Shown: positions 47,811 to 59,089 of the stretch, piece after piece
Layout: every line of letters starts with the position of its first letter
Numbering within the stretch: position 1 is the stretch's first letter
NCBI RefSeq assembly: GCF_019112545.1
Contig: NW_025064902.1
Coordinates: 542,623-606,622, forward strand
Source of the DNA: Guyanagaster necrorhizus
Taxonomy: Eukaryota > Basidiomycota > Agaricomycetes > Agaricales > Physalacriaceae
Reading direction: 5' to 3'
DNA length: 64,000 bases
Made by a program: the position numbers and the translations under genes
The notes under the pieces: generated by a model
What the model saw: only the letters and a program-made list of their open reading frames with translations
Told to the model about the DNA's origin: nothing
Database searches by the model: none

Positions 47811-48217
47811 ATGCTCCCCCAATTGCCAGCAGAGCTTCTCCTAAAGATTTCGGCCCTGGTGAGTCCTCTCGGTTTTCTCACTGAAATCCTCCGTCCTAAT
47901 TTTGCCTGTAGCTCAGCCATGATACTCAGAAGAATCTTCGTCTTGTCTGCAAATCACTTCACCACGTCACTACCGAGTTTGTTTTTGCCACTTTTCGCAT
48001 ATCTTTCTCCGACGATGCCAAGATGTTGGATTGGAATATATTAAATGAACTAGCAACGCGGAGTACATATATGTGGAGATACGTCAAGGTGCTGCGCCTG
48101 ACCCACCCTTCGCCTCTAGTATTCGCTGACTATAATGTGCGGCGGAAATCAATTAAGGATATCATAAGAGGATTGTCCAAGGCGATTGTGTCGCTCGAAA
48201 ACGTTACAACTGTCTAG
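47811..48217 (+). pseudogene. F-box-like protein, N-terminal fragment
   Basis: Exon 1 (47811-47858) encodes MLPQLPAELLLKISAL, a clear F-box start. After a 53-bp GTGAGT..TAG intron exon 2 (47912 on) continues LSHDTQKNLRLVCKSLHHVT and TYMWRYVKVLRLTHPSPLVF, a pattern of basidiomycete F-box proteins. At 48215-48217 a TAG stops the frame just where the next splice donor (GTGAGT at 48219) begins; both possible acceptors downstream would also create a stop. No continuing leucine-rich part is visible. I read it as a truncated gene, although a short expressed protein of 118 residues is possible. Confidence 0.6.
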
Positions 48218-49039
48218 TGAGTTATATTTAACTTCCTTCAGGGGCTGAGCCGATTATCTTGCAGGCCACAACTAGCTCAGTTCCGTTAGATAACCAACAA
48301 GACAAGTGTTGACCAGCAAACATTTCACCGTCCGCATTCAAGATTGCTTCATCCGAATAATTCGACACCGCCAGGTAGATAGCTGTGAGCTCCATCTCCG
48401 CACTAGAGACTCATGGCAGCATCCAATCTCGTCTATATATGGTGAATACTCACGCTCAATGCCTCCTCGCAGATCCGGGGGCCACAGATAAAGTTGCTGG
48501 CCTAGTCTTGATCGGTTCCAACAGCTCTGGACCCACCGTTAGCAGTACCACGCAACTGCGCCTGGCTCCGATGTTTTCGTCCGGATCCTTCCCAGCAAAA
48601 CTCATCGCTAGAACGAGAATGAGCATGTCCAAAGCAACTTTCTTGCATTGTATGCAATATAAATTAGCTTTGAAAGGAATAGCAGCCTGCAGGTTACGTT
48701 CATTCCCTACGTTTGACGCGCTTTAGGGACGAAAATGTGCTTCGTTGATGGGGACTTCGAGAAGGGACCGGAAGGCACAGACAACGAAGAATGGAGCGTT
48801 TGTGTTTGGCGTGCAGATATTGACACAGCCCTATATTGCTTCGAGTTCGAAAGGATCTGACGCCGCCAGTTTCTTCCCGGTGAAGCCTGGGTCGCGAAGG
48901 GAGGTGCCGAACCGGACACTACAAATCGATCAGGGTGCGAAGTATTGGAGTTGCTGATGGCTGTACGAGCCAACCGACTCCGTACCCACACCTTTCCTTT
49001 CTTTACCGTCTACCCGTTCTCGAACCTCAACACGGAGGA
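48218..49039. other. Intergenic stretch, no gene recognised
   Basis: Frames up to 113 codons without known motifs. It may contain remains of the F-box gene before it and of the dehydrogenase after it. Confidence 0.45.
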
Positions 49040-49462
49040 GGGGAAGCAAGGATAGTGCAGACAAACTTATTCACGACGATATCGAGCTGGTCGTCGGTTC
49101 CTTTGACATGTATTGTGCCGGCCTTGACCGTCTTTCGTTGTCTGGTCTATCTCCAGTCTGGTACGTGTTAGCAATGAATATCCTGAAGAAAGGATAGTCG
49201 CCGACCAGATAATAGATCCTGAGACGCCCATCACAGATGCGGCAGCTTTCTCTAGGACGTCCAGCCTTCGTCCAGTGATGTATACTTTGGCGCCGTTTGC
49301 AGCGAAGGCTTTAGTAATAGCAGATCCTCTGTCGACGGGGTAACCATTCGATGTGATCGGAAATCCTGAACTTACATTCCCGTCCCTCCGCCTGTAACTA
49401 GTAACAAGACCTACTCGTCCAAGTGACAGCGACATCACTTTCGTCATGTTAAGATCCGCCAT
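49040..49462 (-). pseudogene. Short-chain dehydrogenase/reductase, N-terminal fragment
   Basis: From ATG 49462 the minus strand reads MADLNMTKVMSLSLGRVGLV and then, after a disturbance, VTGGGTGI. A GTAAGT..CAG intron follows, then GSAITKAFAANGAKVYITGR and RLDVLEKAAASV. Together this is the Rossmann start of an NAD(P)-dependent SDR with the TGxxxGIG motif. Seven extra bases (TAGTTAC, a near-repeat of the GTTAC next to it) interrupt the frame right at the glycine motif. Further on only a trace (GTDDQLDIVVN) remains, and the active-site Tyr-Lys part is missing. Confidence 0.65.
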
Positions 49463-50307
49463 GTTTGGAAACGCAGGACGCCGCGCTCTGAATGTGGTCC
49501 CTTTCATTACAGCAGGTTACGGCCTCTCCGCTACTATTCAGCCATCAAGGACGGTAAATAGTTTATTCGATGTTGTAAGAGACGGTCCACACTCCACAGT
49601 CGCCCATAATCGTCAGCACTGTGACAAAGAATCTCGTAGCGGAAAAACTTCAGCGGAGATAATCCATGCTTTCCACATCATAAAGAGAAAACTGTGAGAA
49701 GGACACGACTCACCTGCTTGGGAAGCCTGAGAACGACCGTCTTAGTATCGAGCAACGAATGCTGCTACTTCATTTGAGCATTTGTTGGATACCTGAGGCG
49801 AAGAAGACAGAGCATTGCGGTATTCTCTGCTTAGATGAACAGAGGCATAACCTACGGGCCAAGCCGAAGTCGGCATGAGTGTAGAGCTCCAAGATACAAT
49901 ATTAGCTATATTCAAGGTCGCTGCAATTCTTGTACGAACGTTCCGAGGACCGTTGGATGTAAAAGGTTCTGTAAATCTTGTTCGGAGTTCCTTGTCATGC
50001 TTGCAACATATCCAACTCGCCATAGTCCATTATCACCCATCTCGTTGAGCTGAACAGTTCCTCAACCCTTCTGCCATAGGAACTACGTGGCCTCGTCAGA
50101 CTGCTTCGGGTATAGAGCATGTTGCAAAGAGTAAGAAGCAGGAGTTCGGACCGGATGCCAGGCGCCCGCTGATTGAACGACACGAGGTCACAATGAGTCA
50201 ACTTAGAGTTCAATGTCGAACTTCAAATCCAGTACTTATCACCTAGCGTCGGAAGGTCGTTCATCGATTCATTATTTGGTCGAGGAATGTACTAACTCCT
50301 GATCAAG
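49463..50307. other. Intergenic stretch, no gene recognised
   Basis: Only short frames with no motif. The promoter of the F-box-like gene at 50308 should lie at its right end. Confidence 0.45.
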
Positions 50308-51948
50308 ATGACATCTCCCACTCGAACGGACAAATCGCAATTTCATCCCGATTTCTCTTCATTCATTCCCGAATACTTACAGCCTAAGAGATCGGTCAGG
50401 ATCGAGGAACTCCTTCTTTCTAATAAACCACTGTTGGAGTTTGAAAGGAAAGAATTCCTCCAAACTGCTGTCAGAGGCCCTCACACTCTTAACGAATTTG
50501 ACTAGAAAATATCGGCAACGCGCCAGTTGTTGGATTTTTTGGCGTCTGAAAGGAATCAAGCTGTGTCCAACATCTCGGACGCAAAATCTCTTTCACACCC
50601 CTTGCGCAACCTGCCGGATGATGTGCTGCGTGCTATCTTTCGGGCTTGTACCAAGTCCGTAGACCAGGCGTTCGATGGGGGATATGCCAGTCTAAATCCT
50701 ACCGTAGCCGTTGAATCGATCCAACCAAATCAGTCACCATGGACCCCTTCCTTTGTCTGTCAACAATGGAGAGCCGTTGCCATTCACGATGCAGAGTTGT
50801 GGTCTCTCACTGAGCTCGATCTAGATAAAAGACCTAAAGACAATGAGCTGGCCAAGAACCGCGTGTTCAGACTTGGTTTATCATTGTTCCGATCCAATGG
50901 TCATGACCTCTCCATTCGTCTCCATGGAAAGGATGGCGTTCCGTACATCTCTCCAATGCTTCAAATTCTGCTCCCCACCGCTCCGTATTGGAAGCGACTC
51001 TCCGTGTGTCTTCCTCTCTCCTCATTCCAACACTTTTCTGTGTATAAGGGCTATCTAAATCGCCTAGACACCCTTTACGTAGGCATTGGAAACTGTGACA
51101 GTGCCGACCACCTCCATATCGACGCCTTCCGGCTCGCTCCGAGCTTAAAGGTCGTTGGAATGTTACTTGAGCACTGGCCCGTAGCATTCACACACATTTC
51201 CATTCCTTTTTCAAGAATCACATCCTTTTTATCTGGAGGTGGCAATCTGTATACATATCAGTCCCTCAGAAGACTTCCGCGTGTACGGATGCTCACCCTC
51301 GTATGCTGGCGTAACTTCGTTGAGCTCGAAGTGGAGCCTGCGGAGCCAATCACTTTACCCAACGTGACTTTCCTTCATCTGTTGGCATTGCGCCTACCCA
51401 ATTCTTCATCCAGTGTCAATCATATGTATTCTCTCCTCATCATCCCGTCTCTTCAATTCCTGAAGATATCCTTCTTCGGATCAGACCAGATCTTATTTGT
51501 TTACCCAGATTCATACCCTATCAAAACACTTACTATTGAGGTTCACAATCAATCACAGGAGGCATGCACTGGGCTGCCTGACAACCTTCCTCGTTTCTTA
51601 CGTCGAACTCCTCAACTGGAGGAGTTGCACATCTTGACGAGGGCCACGAATTTACCAGATCAATGGATCAATGGTCTGGTATACACTTCAGAGCATGATG
51701 CAGTAGCTCCGTGTCTCCGTGTTTTAAGTATGCCAAGCGGTCTCTCAGCGGGGGATTTGTGCTGCCTTGTCAATGTCATAGAGTCCCGGAGGAGAAAGTA
51801 TGGCTGTTTGTCAGACGGTGGACAATGCATGTTGTTAGAGAAAGCAGTACTTGGGCCCGAACCTTTACAGTTTAATTCTGAGGAGCTCTCAGAGAGATGG
51901 TCGGCACTGTGTACAGGGGAACTAATTGTCACGCACAGAAACAAGTGA
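50308..51948 (+). pseudogene. F-box-like protein with a single in-frame TAG
   Basis: From ATG 50308 the frame runs 65 codons to TAG at 50503-50505 and then continues in the same frame, without any further break, for 481 codons to the stop at 51948. Before the TAG lies a family-typical start (SSFIPEYLQPKRSVRIEELL, LEFERKEFLQTAVRGPHTLN). After it come ISATRQLLDFLASERN, the F-box LRNLPDDVLRAIFRACTKS, and WTPSFVCQQWRAVAIHDAEL, then leucine-rich repeats. A GAG codon at the TAG position would restore the coiled segment, so one G-to-T change explains it. The long perfect frame after the stop suggests a very recent mutation, a base error, or re-initiation downstream; the first later ATG (50608 region) would leave most of the F-box out. 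The protein would serve as an SCF adaptor. Confidence 0.75.
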
Positions 51949-53492
51949 GGTGGAAATTTTCATGTGGGTTTTCAATTTTGCTGTTCATAGACTAAATGAA
52001 AACATCATTTAAGGTTGACTACGAAAGAACCAAGAATAAACTTCAGTGACTGATGCATTTTTATTTCTACTGAAAACCCAGAAGAAACATTGACTGAGCA
52101 TACCGATGCTTTATTAGTTTCATCCTTTCATATTCACCAAGACGGCATGAATATATACTTTCTTTTTGGAATACCGACACTTGTATGGCAACTATGCTTT
52201 CCTTCATTAATGTACTCATATAGGCATTCTCCGGTCATGAATACTATCTCTACGGATCCTGTTGACGTTCTTCATCAGAGAGACAAGAGACATCAGTCTT
52301 GAGATGACGGTTATATCCATGGGTCAGAGGATCGGCATGCCCTAGGCGCAATAAAAAAGATATGAAAAAGCTGAGTGGATTATTCTTCTGAAATGCTGAA
52401 GAGAAAGCAAACGGGACTGAACAACTTGCGTTCAGAGCTTGATACCAACCTCCAAGTCACAGGGAGCTCTGTCTTCACCCCTCTGCGTATTCTCTATGTA
52501 TTCTCCCATCGTGCGGCATCTCATGACGATGTTCAGGCAATTCGGGAGCGCTGTTCAGTTTCGTCAATAATGCGAGAGGTTGGTTAGCACTTCTTCGGTG
52601 TCTCAGGCCGTAGAAGATATCAGGGCATGGTTTCAACTCCCGACCTGTCTCTAGCTCAAATTCTATGGCAAGAAGCTGCGAATTGACACACGAAAGGAGA
52701 TCCTCGAGCATAGACCAGCCTGAACATGACCTCTTCGTCAGATGGCTTGGTTACCAGGCTACTCGCGTCAACTGAGATTTTTCATAAAAGAGTAATAATC
52801 ACTCTGGCACGTTGAGAGAATATCTGTTTCTCATACAGTGGTCCACTGTCCAAAAAACGGCATCAATTGGGTCAGAACATACATGATAGACAACCGGGCA
52901 TTTCTTTTGTCCATCTTGAGTACTTCATAATTGTCGGTAGCTGAGTCGTGCCCACGCGGTACCCGGCGGAAATATAGCTTCGCGGACGATGGGTACTCTG
53001 CTGATTAACAGATTAGCCACCACGCAGTGAAGATATATCATCATAGCCTGACGAACCTGCAATACATTAACGCAACAGAACCGCCAGAGAAAATGCCGGT
53101 GGCCGATAAGTTGCCGCAAGAAACTCTATAGGTGATTCGACGGATCTGCCGAGCCATTGATAAATGAGAAAGAGAATCAGCGGGGAGTGAGGAGAAACTC
53201 ACAGGAAACAGCGGACTGGGGGTTTTACAAGGAGGGTGTGTCCGCACGAAGCGGACGAAGGCTCAAAAAATTGAGGCTCAAGGCCTACCATGACAAAATG
53301 CCATACTCCCCTCAAAAAGAGGATGGAGACAAGAGTAACCGACAAAGATTCAGCCTAGAGACAAGCTCGAAATCTAGTACGGCACGAAATCATGTCAATC
53401 TCCACCTCAAACGCGGAACGGAGGTAAAACGTTAACATCCAGATAGGGATACAGAGACCGGTCCTTCAAGAAAACAGAGAACGAGTGATAAT
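51949..53492. other. Intergenic stretch, no gene recognised
   Basis: AT-rich near 52000-52400, with only short frames of 60-92 codons and no motif. Confidence 0.45.
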
Positions 53493-54045
53493 TCAAGGAC
53501 GAATCGGACCAGAGTTTGGATATCGAGATCGTTACAAAGCATCGCAGAAAGACATTTCACTGTAGACAAGATGTCAGTCTAGGCGGAAAATGAAGGAATG
53601 CATGACCTGTCTCCACCAACAGCCCGTGCACTGTAGACACTGTCCGCAAGGCGGAACGGTACCATACATGGCGCAACAGACTGCGCAGAGATATACATGA
53701 GGGCATTTTGGAGAACATCCAAATGAAACAAAAGATACAGGGCGCAACAGGCTGCGCGAGGATATACATGCAAGCATTTGGAGAGACAGCCAAATGGAAC
53801 GAAACGAAGACAATACATGTCACAACAGGCTGCGAAGGGATATCTATGGAAACGGCTGACGGTACAACGAACCAGAACGAATCAGACCAGGGTTTGAGTA
53901 CCAAGGTCATTGCCAAAATCACAGAGAAAATAATTCACTGCAGATAGAACGTCAGTCTTAGTCAATAAATGAATAAATGCACGACGTACCTCCACCAGCG
54001 GCCCGTGAGCTGTACACACTGTCCGCAAGGCGGCACGGAATGTGG
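53493..54045. repeat. Tandem duplication (378-bp period) with an internal about 75-bp minisatellite
   Basis: GAATCGGACCAGAGTTTG at 53501 recurs as GAATCAGACCAGGGTTTG at 53879, and the block from there through CTGTCCGCAAGGCGG (53639 and 54019) is duplicated with moderate divergence. Between the two lie three shorter repeats built around GCGCAACAGACTGCGC (53671, 53742, 53821), 71 and 79 bases apart. Frames across it on the minus strand give Cys-rich repeats, but no gene is supported. Confidence 0.7.
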
Positions 54046-55092
54046 CCTCCTTTCGAGGGTAGCTGCATAGAGTCGTTCCCGGCATTTTGTAGTACCACCA
54101 TAGAGTATATGAAACGACCAGGAGATGTCAACAAGCGTTCATCAGAAGTATCACGTAGCCAGGGAGATCCTCGTCATCGACGACGAATCAGGGCATCGTA
54201 CTCTAGGATTGAAGGCGACAAACAAGGCCGATGTCCAATCTGCCAAACATAATTGAAAGATATTCAAGAGAAGGAAGCTAGACACTCACTTTCGTGCTGT
54301 AGCGCAAGAGCACAGGTTGGTGTGGCTTATGATCGTACTCGACAACGTAGAGAGTCCAGCAGCTATAGAATGCACCCAGTCTGCAGGCATATCATTCGTC
54401 AGGTAATCGCGACATAGCATGATGCTGCCCAAGCGTGTGGTCTACTGGGTGTGGCTGACAAGAGAATCTTCCGTATTCGTGAATCTGGTGGACAAAGGGC
54501 ATTAGAAAGACATCGGTAGTCGAGCTCTTCAGTCTCCAGGTGCGATGGCAACGCTGATACTCGCATTGAACCATGGATGCCAGAGTTGGAGGTGGCAATG
54601 TGGCTCAACCATCGTTCGTCTGCGAGATCTAGAGGCAGTAAAGAAAAATCGCCCTTGAAGAAAAAGCTACAAGAAGGCGCCGGTGGCTATGACATGGTAG
54701 TGGTCATGATGGAGGAGAGAAAAGAAAGGCAAAGTCAGTGGATAACAAGCCACGCGCCTTTTATAGCAGCGGTGTTTGTGCCACCGAAACAAATCCAGAT
54801 CCAGATCACAGGATGAATCATGTCTGAGTCATGTGATAAGGCCAGGTTACCGGTGCCAGTGGTTTTGCGGTGCTATCAATGTTAGAAGTTTGAACCTAAT
54901 TCCTGAATCGGCTGTCAATGTTTTGTTGAGCCAGCAGAGAATGCCACTTTTTCAACAGACAGGCGGGACTCCATGAATGCAAGAATGAACATTGGCCAAA
55001 TGCAGCAGGCCCAAAGACGTGTTCCAGGTATCTGGCAGCAAAAGGAGTTCCAATATGAGACTGCCAAGCTTAAGGTGTGAGCATGGAGTAGT
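54046..55092. other. Intergenic stretch, no gene recognised
   Basis: Short frames only. A TATAAAAGGC sequence on the minus strand near 54757-54766 is not followed by a convincing gene. Confidence 0.45.
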
Positions 55093-55935
55093 ACGCCGTC
55101 AAAGACACTTTGTATGGTAATAGATTGTCCATTCTTACTCTTAGACACCGACTTACATATGTGCCACCTTTAGAGACGATTCATGAGGCCGTGACTTTGG
55201 TGGCACCAAGTGCGAACAGCCACCCTTGTACAAAGACACGATTGTATTGATCCAAGCCATATTCTCCATAACATGCTCCTCAAAGGTGCTTCTCCATCCA
55301 GATCACTTTCTCCAAAGCCGCGGAATGCTTGCTCCCCACAAAAGTATTTGCCCCCGCGGCCTTCAACGGCGAACGCACAACATTACTCCCATAACCAAAA
55401 TTCTTCGCTACGACCGTCTTGAACCCAGAAAGTGGCGCAAGCTTCCTTACCGCCCAATCCGCATGGGCAATATCCGTCTGCAATTTCAGCGCCTCGTCCA
55501 TATTACCCTGCTTGAAAAGATCATACAGCTTCACATGCAGCTTGGGGGTTATATTCGGTGACGCTGACATCGTCCCAGCGCATCCAGATATCATACCGTG
55601 GAGCATGCAATCCGTCGTCGACGTGTATATCCCAAATTCGGACGGAGAGAAAACCGATGCGAGTCTGTGAAGCTTACCCATTTCACCGCAAGCGAGCTTC
55701 ACGCCTACGATCTTTGGGTGCTCCGCAAGATCCGCGATCACGTCAGAGTCGAGGTTCAACCCGTTCGTGACCGTTGGGAAATTGTAGATGATGATGGGAA
55801 TGGGCGAATTATCTGCGATCTACAGAGGACACGATTTTGGTGTGAGCATTCTACAGTGACATCGACTGATAGAAGAATAAGGTCCACCCACCGTGCGATA
55901 TGAAGCGATAGCAGATTCAGGGGTGATCTTCAGGG
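55093..55935. repeat. Direct repeat of the DapA-family gene 3' part, intact copy
   Basis: The part of the intact gene, with about 185 bases of downstream sequence, that is duplicated at 43660-44463. The two copies are 11.4 kb apart and in the same orientation. Confidence 0.85.
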
Positions 55936-56338
55936 GCCAGGGAACAGGCGCCAAGACAAGTGCATACGACGCGCCGGAATCTGCTGCTTCCTTGCATAGC
56001 TGGACTGTCATTCTGGTAGACGATGCACTGGCACCAGCGATGACAGGAACGTTAGTGAACCCGTTCTTGTCCAACACCTGGCGGGTGATCTTGATAACAT
56101 CGCGTCGCTCACTCTCTGAGAGCAGCTGAGCCTCCCCATTATCACCGTGCACGAGTATACCAGCAACGCCTCCCTAGAAAACCGAGGATGGCTAGTATCG
56201 CGTTCACCACATGCTAAATTTTGGTACCAGTGCCAATCTCAATGTATGAGATTCTATAGCTTCAGGATCGAGATCTTCATTCTCTGTCATGAAAAGGACG
56301 GCGGCAACGTGACATCCAGGTGGCGGTGGATGGGCCAT
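55280..56338 (-). CDS. DapA-family (dihydrodipicolinate synthase/4-hydroxy-2-oxoglutarate aldolase-like) lyase
   Basis: Three exons (56228-56338, 55892-56173, 55280-55819) give 310 residues, the normal length of this TIM-barrel family. The N-terminus reads HVAAVLFMTENEDLDPEAIE, followed by GGVAGILVHGDNGEAQLLSE (the G.xGE segment after strand 2), VPVIAGASASSTRMTVQL, then IIIYNFPTVTNG with the catalytic Tyr at 143, and IVGVKLACGE with the Schiff-base Lys at 172. Such enzymes cleave or join pyruvate with an aldehyde. Fungi make lysine by the aminoadipate route, so a role in breakdown of 4-hydroxy-2-oxoglutarate or a sugar acid is more likely than lysine synthesis; this is inference. Start 56338 is the first ATG in the only long N-terminal frame. 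A truncated copy lies at 43846-44463. Confidence 0.9.
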
Positions 56339-59089
56339 GGTGGTATGAGTCAGAAATAGTAATCAATCAATGTTACGGAAGCCCGAAAGCGGCACGTGGA
56401 GCGGAGGAACTGCATCCCGGAATGACCTTGAAATGAAGACCAGTCACCACAAATCCCACCGTATGACCCAAGGAATCTTACAGACATTCACACCCGGACG
56501 CTAACTTGTCATTTCAATTTCTGGGCGCGGCCAGTGGTATCACGCGTTAACTGACAGTGGTATCACTCAGACTGTCTGACACAATGGTAAAACATACTCA
56601 ACTCGTGCGGCAGACTCGGCTTACCGGGCCACCGCCGCGGCTCTGGGAGCTATCTTGAATCCCGCCCCGTCGGCATTGCCTTTTATAGGACATCGACATC
56701 ACCGCATCGCTTGGAACAGAATCTGAAAGGGGACGGGACCCTCGACGATGATTATGACAGATAGGAGGTGAAAGTGGTAGCAATGCCAAGCTCTGGGTTT
56801 TCTCCAGAAAAGAATCACATTCTTCCGTACCTCTGGAGCAACACCGACATCGGATTCGAGGCCATTTACCACAGACCGATTTCACAGAGAGCATGCGAGA
56901 TAAGGATGTGTCGAAAGATATTCTTTACGAAAAGAAATTCTGCGACCTCCAAGTCTCTACATGATCCCCGAAGAGGGATACGGATCACCTGCATGTGAAC
57001 GTCAATTGTTCTTCTGCCTTCTCACAAGTCATTTTCACTACCTCGAGCAAAGCATATCAAGGTCGAACACGACTGATCGACGAGGGCCGAGGTAAGGGGC
57101 AATCGACCGCTGTGATTGCCGCATATATCGGGCGGCTCGGAACACATATCATTGCGCGGACGGATGATCAGAGATAGCAGGCTTGATATCTTGTGAGAGC
57201 AAGCCATACCGCAAGTCCGATACGGGAAGTATTAAAGCTTTCCTGTGCAGAGGAACATGATGAGCCTGCTTCTCCCTACAGGAAAGTAAACACATTGAGT
57301 ACACACTTTTCGCCATTTTACCTCGGACCGCTATGCGCTGGAATCCGTTCTTGTTGATGTCAGTAATCGCATCGTTGATATGTGTTGGGGCGTTCCCAAA
57401 TTTAGTGAGTGTATTCGACCCCAAGTTTTGTAGGCATGGCGCCCTGACCAGAAACGCAGGGGCTCGGAAGACGGGCTAAAACTCGCGCACGAGATATAGA
57501 GGTGAGAAAAGCCGGGAAGGCTCGTCGCCTCGCTCTGAAGCCGGTGCTCGAAATTCGTAGCAAAATAGTAGCAACACTGAAACAGCGCGGCTCAGAGCGA
57601 GCCCGGTAGTATGGCTTAGAGCTGGGACATTACGCGGTGGACCTGAAGTTAATCTGAAGGTCAGACGCACTGAGAACCGCCATACATGAACTAACGTACG
57701 AACGTTCATGCAGACCACGGGGGATCTGAAGAATCGCCTCTGGCGTCGAGAGGTGAATGATTGTTCTACCTCATGGTCGGCTCACAAAAAACCATCAACA
57801 GGTGCTGAACGAGACGAGTGGTATTCCTGGGTGGCACGTTGTGGAATAATTTCCGAGGTATAATATACATAATCCCTAGAGCGGAAGAAACAGCATAGAC
57901 TTGCTGTGTAGGAGCTTTACACTGGCTCTCTGGTCGTGGCTGCTGCTGCTTGAGTTGTAGAGTATTCACTTGGCGTCGGTAACCACCTGTACAGGATGTA
58001 CAGATTGTGCATATTTATAGTAAGGCTTATCCTAGGACATCAATGAAGACGTACCTTCTCTTCTCTATTGATAATTTGGATGCAACGAAAGATAGCATAC
58101 AACAGAGTACGCATCGTGAGGAAATTTGCTTCCCGTCAGCTGGGACGTCGTTTTCAAAAGAGAAAGTTCAAGATGACACAGCGACAGATCCCGGCCCGGC
58201 GACGATCCGGATTTCTCCGTCCCAGTCTGATGTTCTTTGCGTTCAGGATTACTGGCCAGATACGTAGAACGCAAAGCCTCTGCAGGTAAGTAACGATTCC
58301 ATTACTTGAAAGTTCAGTACCGATTTTTGACGATCTTACGTCCTTGATTTGTGCTAGACTTCGTCGATACCACAAGAAGCTTGCTGGTTCTTCATCACCT
58401 TTTGGAGTCACTGTTTTGGCATCTGTGGCCTCTACACACTAGATATCTACACCCTACCAATCGGATAAAATGGAGAACGGTGGTCCACCGTCCACCGAAG
58501 CAAGAATTATAATGAATAAGTCAGTAATTCAAGTTGGGAAGAGAAAGCCCCTAATCACGCTACCGTGGAAGTCAACAGATACAAACAATGCATCTTAGGT
58601 AACCGGGAAATGCCGATGCTCTTTGCGCACGTCTACCATCTTTATAAGTTCCGCCGGTCCCAATCTACTCATTCAACCTTCACCCCACTTTGGTCCCCTA
58701 CCTGTGTGAGGACGTTTTCGTGGGCCCACTGTTGTTTTACGAGTCCGTGAGTGCCGCCTGGCAAATAGCCCTATCACTGTCGTTCTATTGGAAAGACTTC
58801 ACCGACAATTCACCGACGAAAACTTTTCCTAGTGCAGTCATCGGTATTTATGTTCCTTCCTTGCTTATAGGCCACCGGCCTACTCTTGGCCACTCGGCCG
58901 AAAAACATTAGTCAGCACAGCAGTTGTTCCGCGATGAGGGGGCCCCGTGCACAGGAGATTTGCCGTCGGAATGGTGAGATAACAGGAATTCGGAATTGCG
59001 CAAGTCTGGTACGCTTATCTCATTATCGTCGCTTGGATGGTGTGGTATTTAATGGAAGAGCACATCCTGCTGTGTCGCGCAGCAAAACC
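56339..59089. other. Intergenic stretch, no gene recognised
   Basis: Many short overlapping frames on both strands; none has a motif that I can assign, and I could not build an exon chain. A TATAAAAGGC sequence on the minus strand near 56681-56690 points towards the DapA-family gene but lies 340 bases from its ATG. Confidence 0.45.

Noticed and set aside
53493..54045. CRISPR-like array
   Set aside because: The repeats are degenerate, unequally spaced and nested, and the organism is a fungus.
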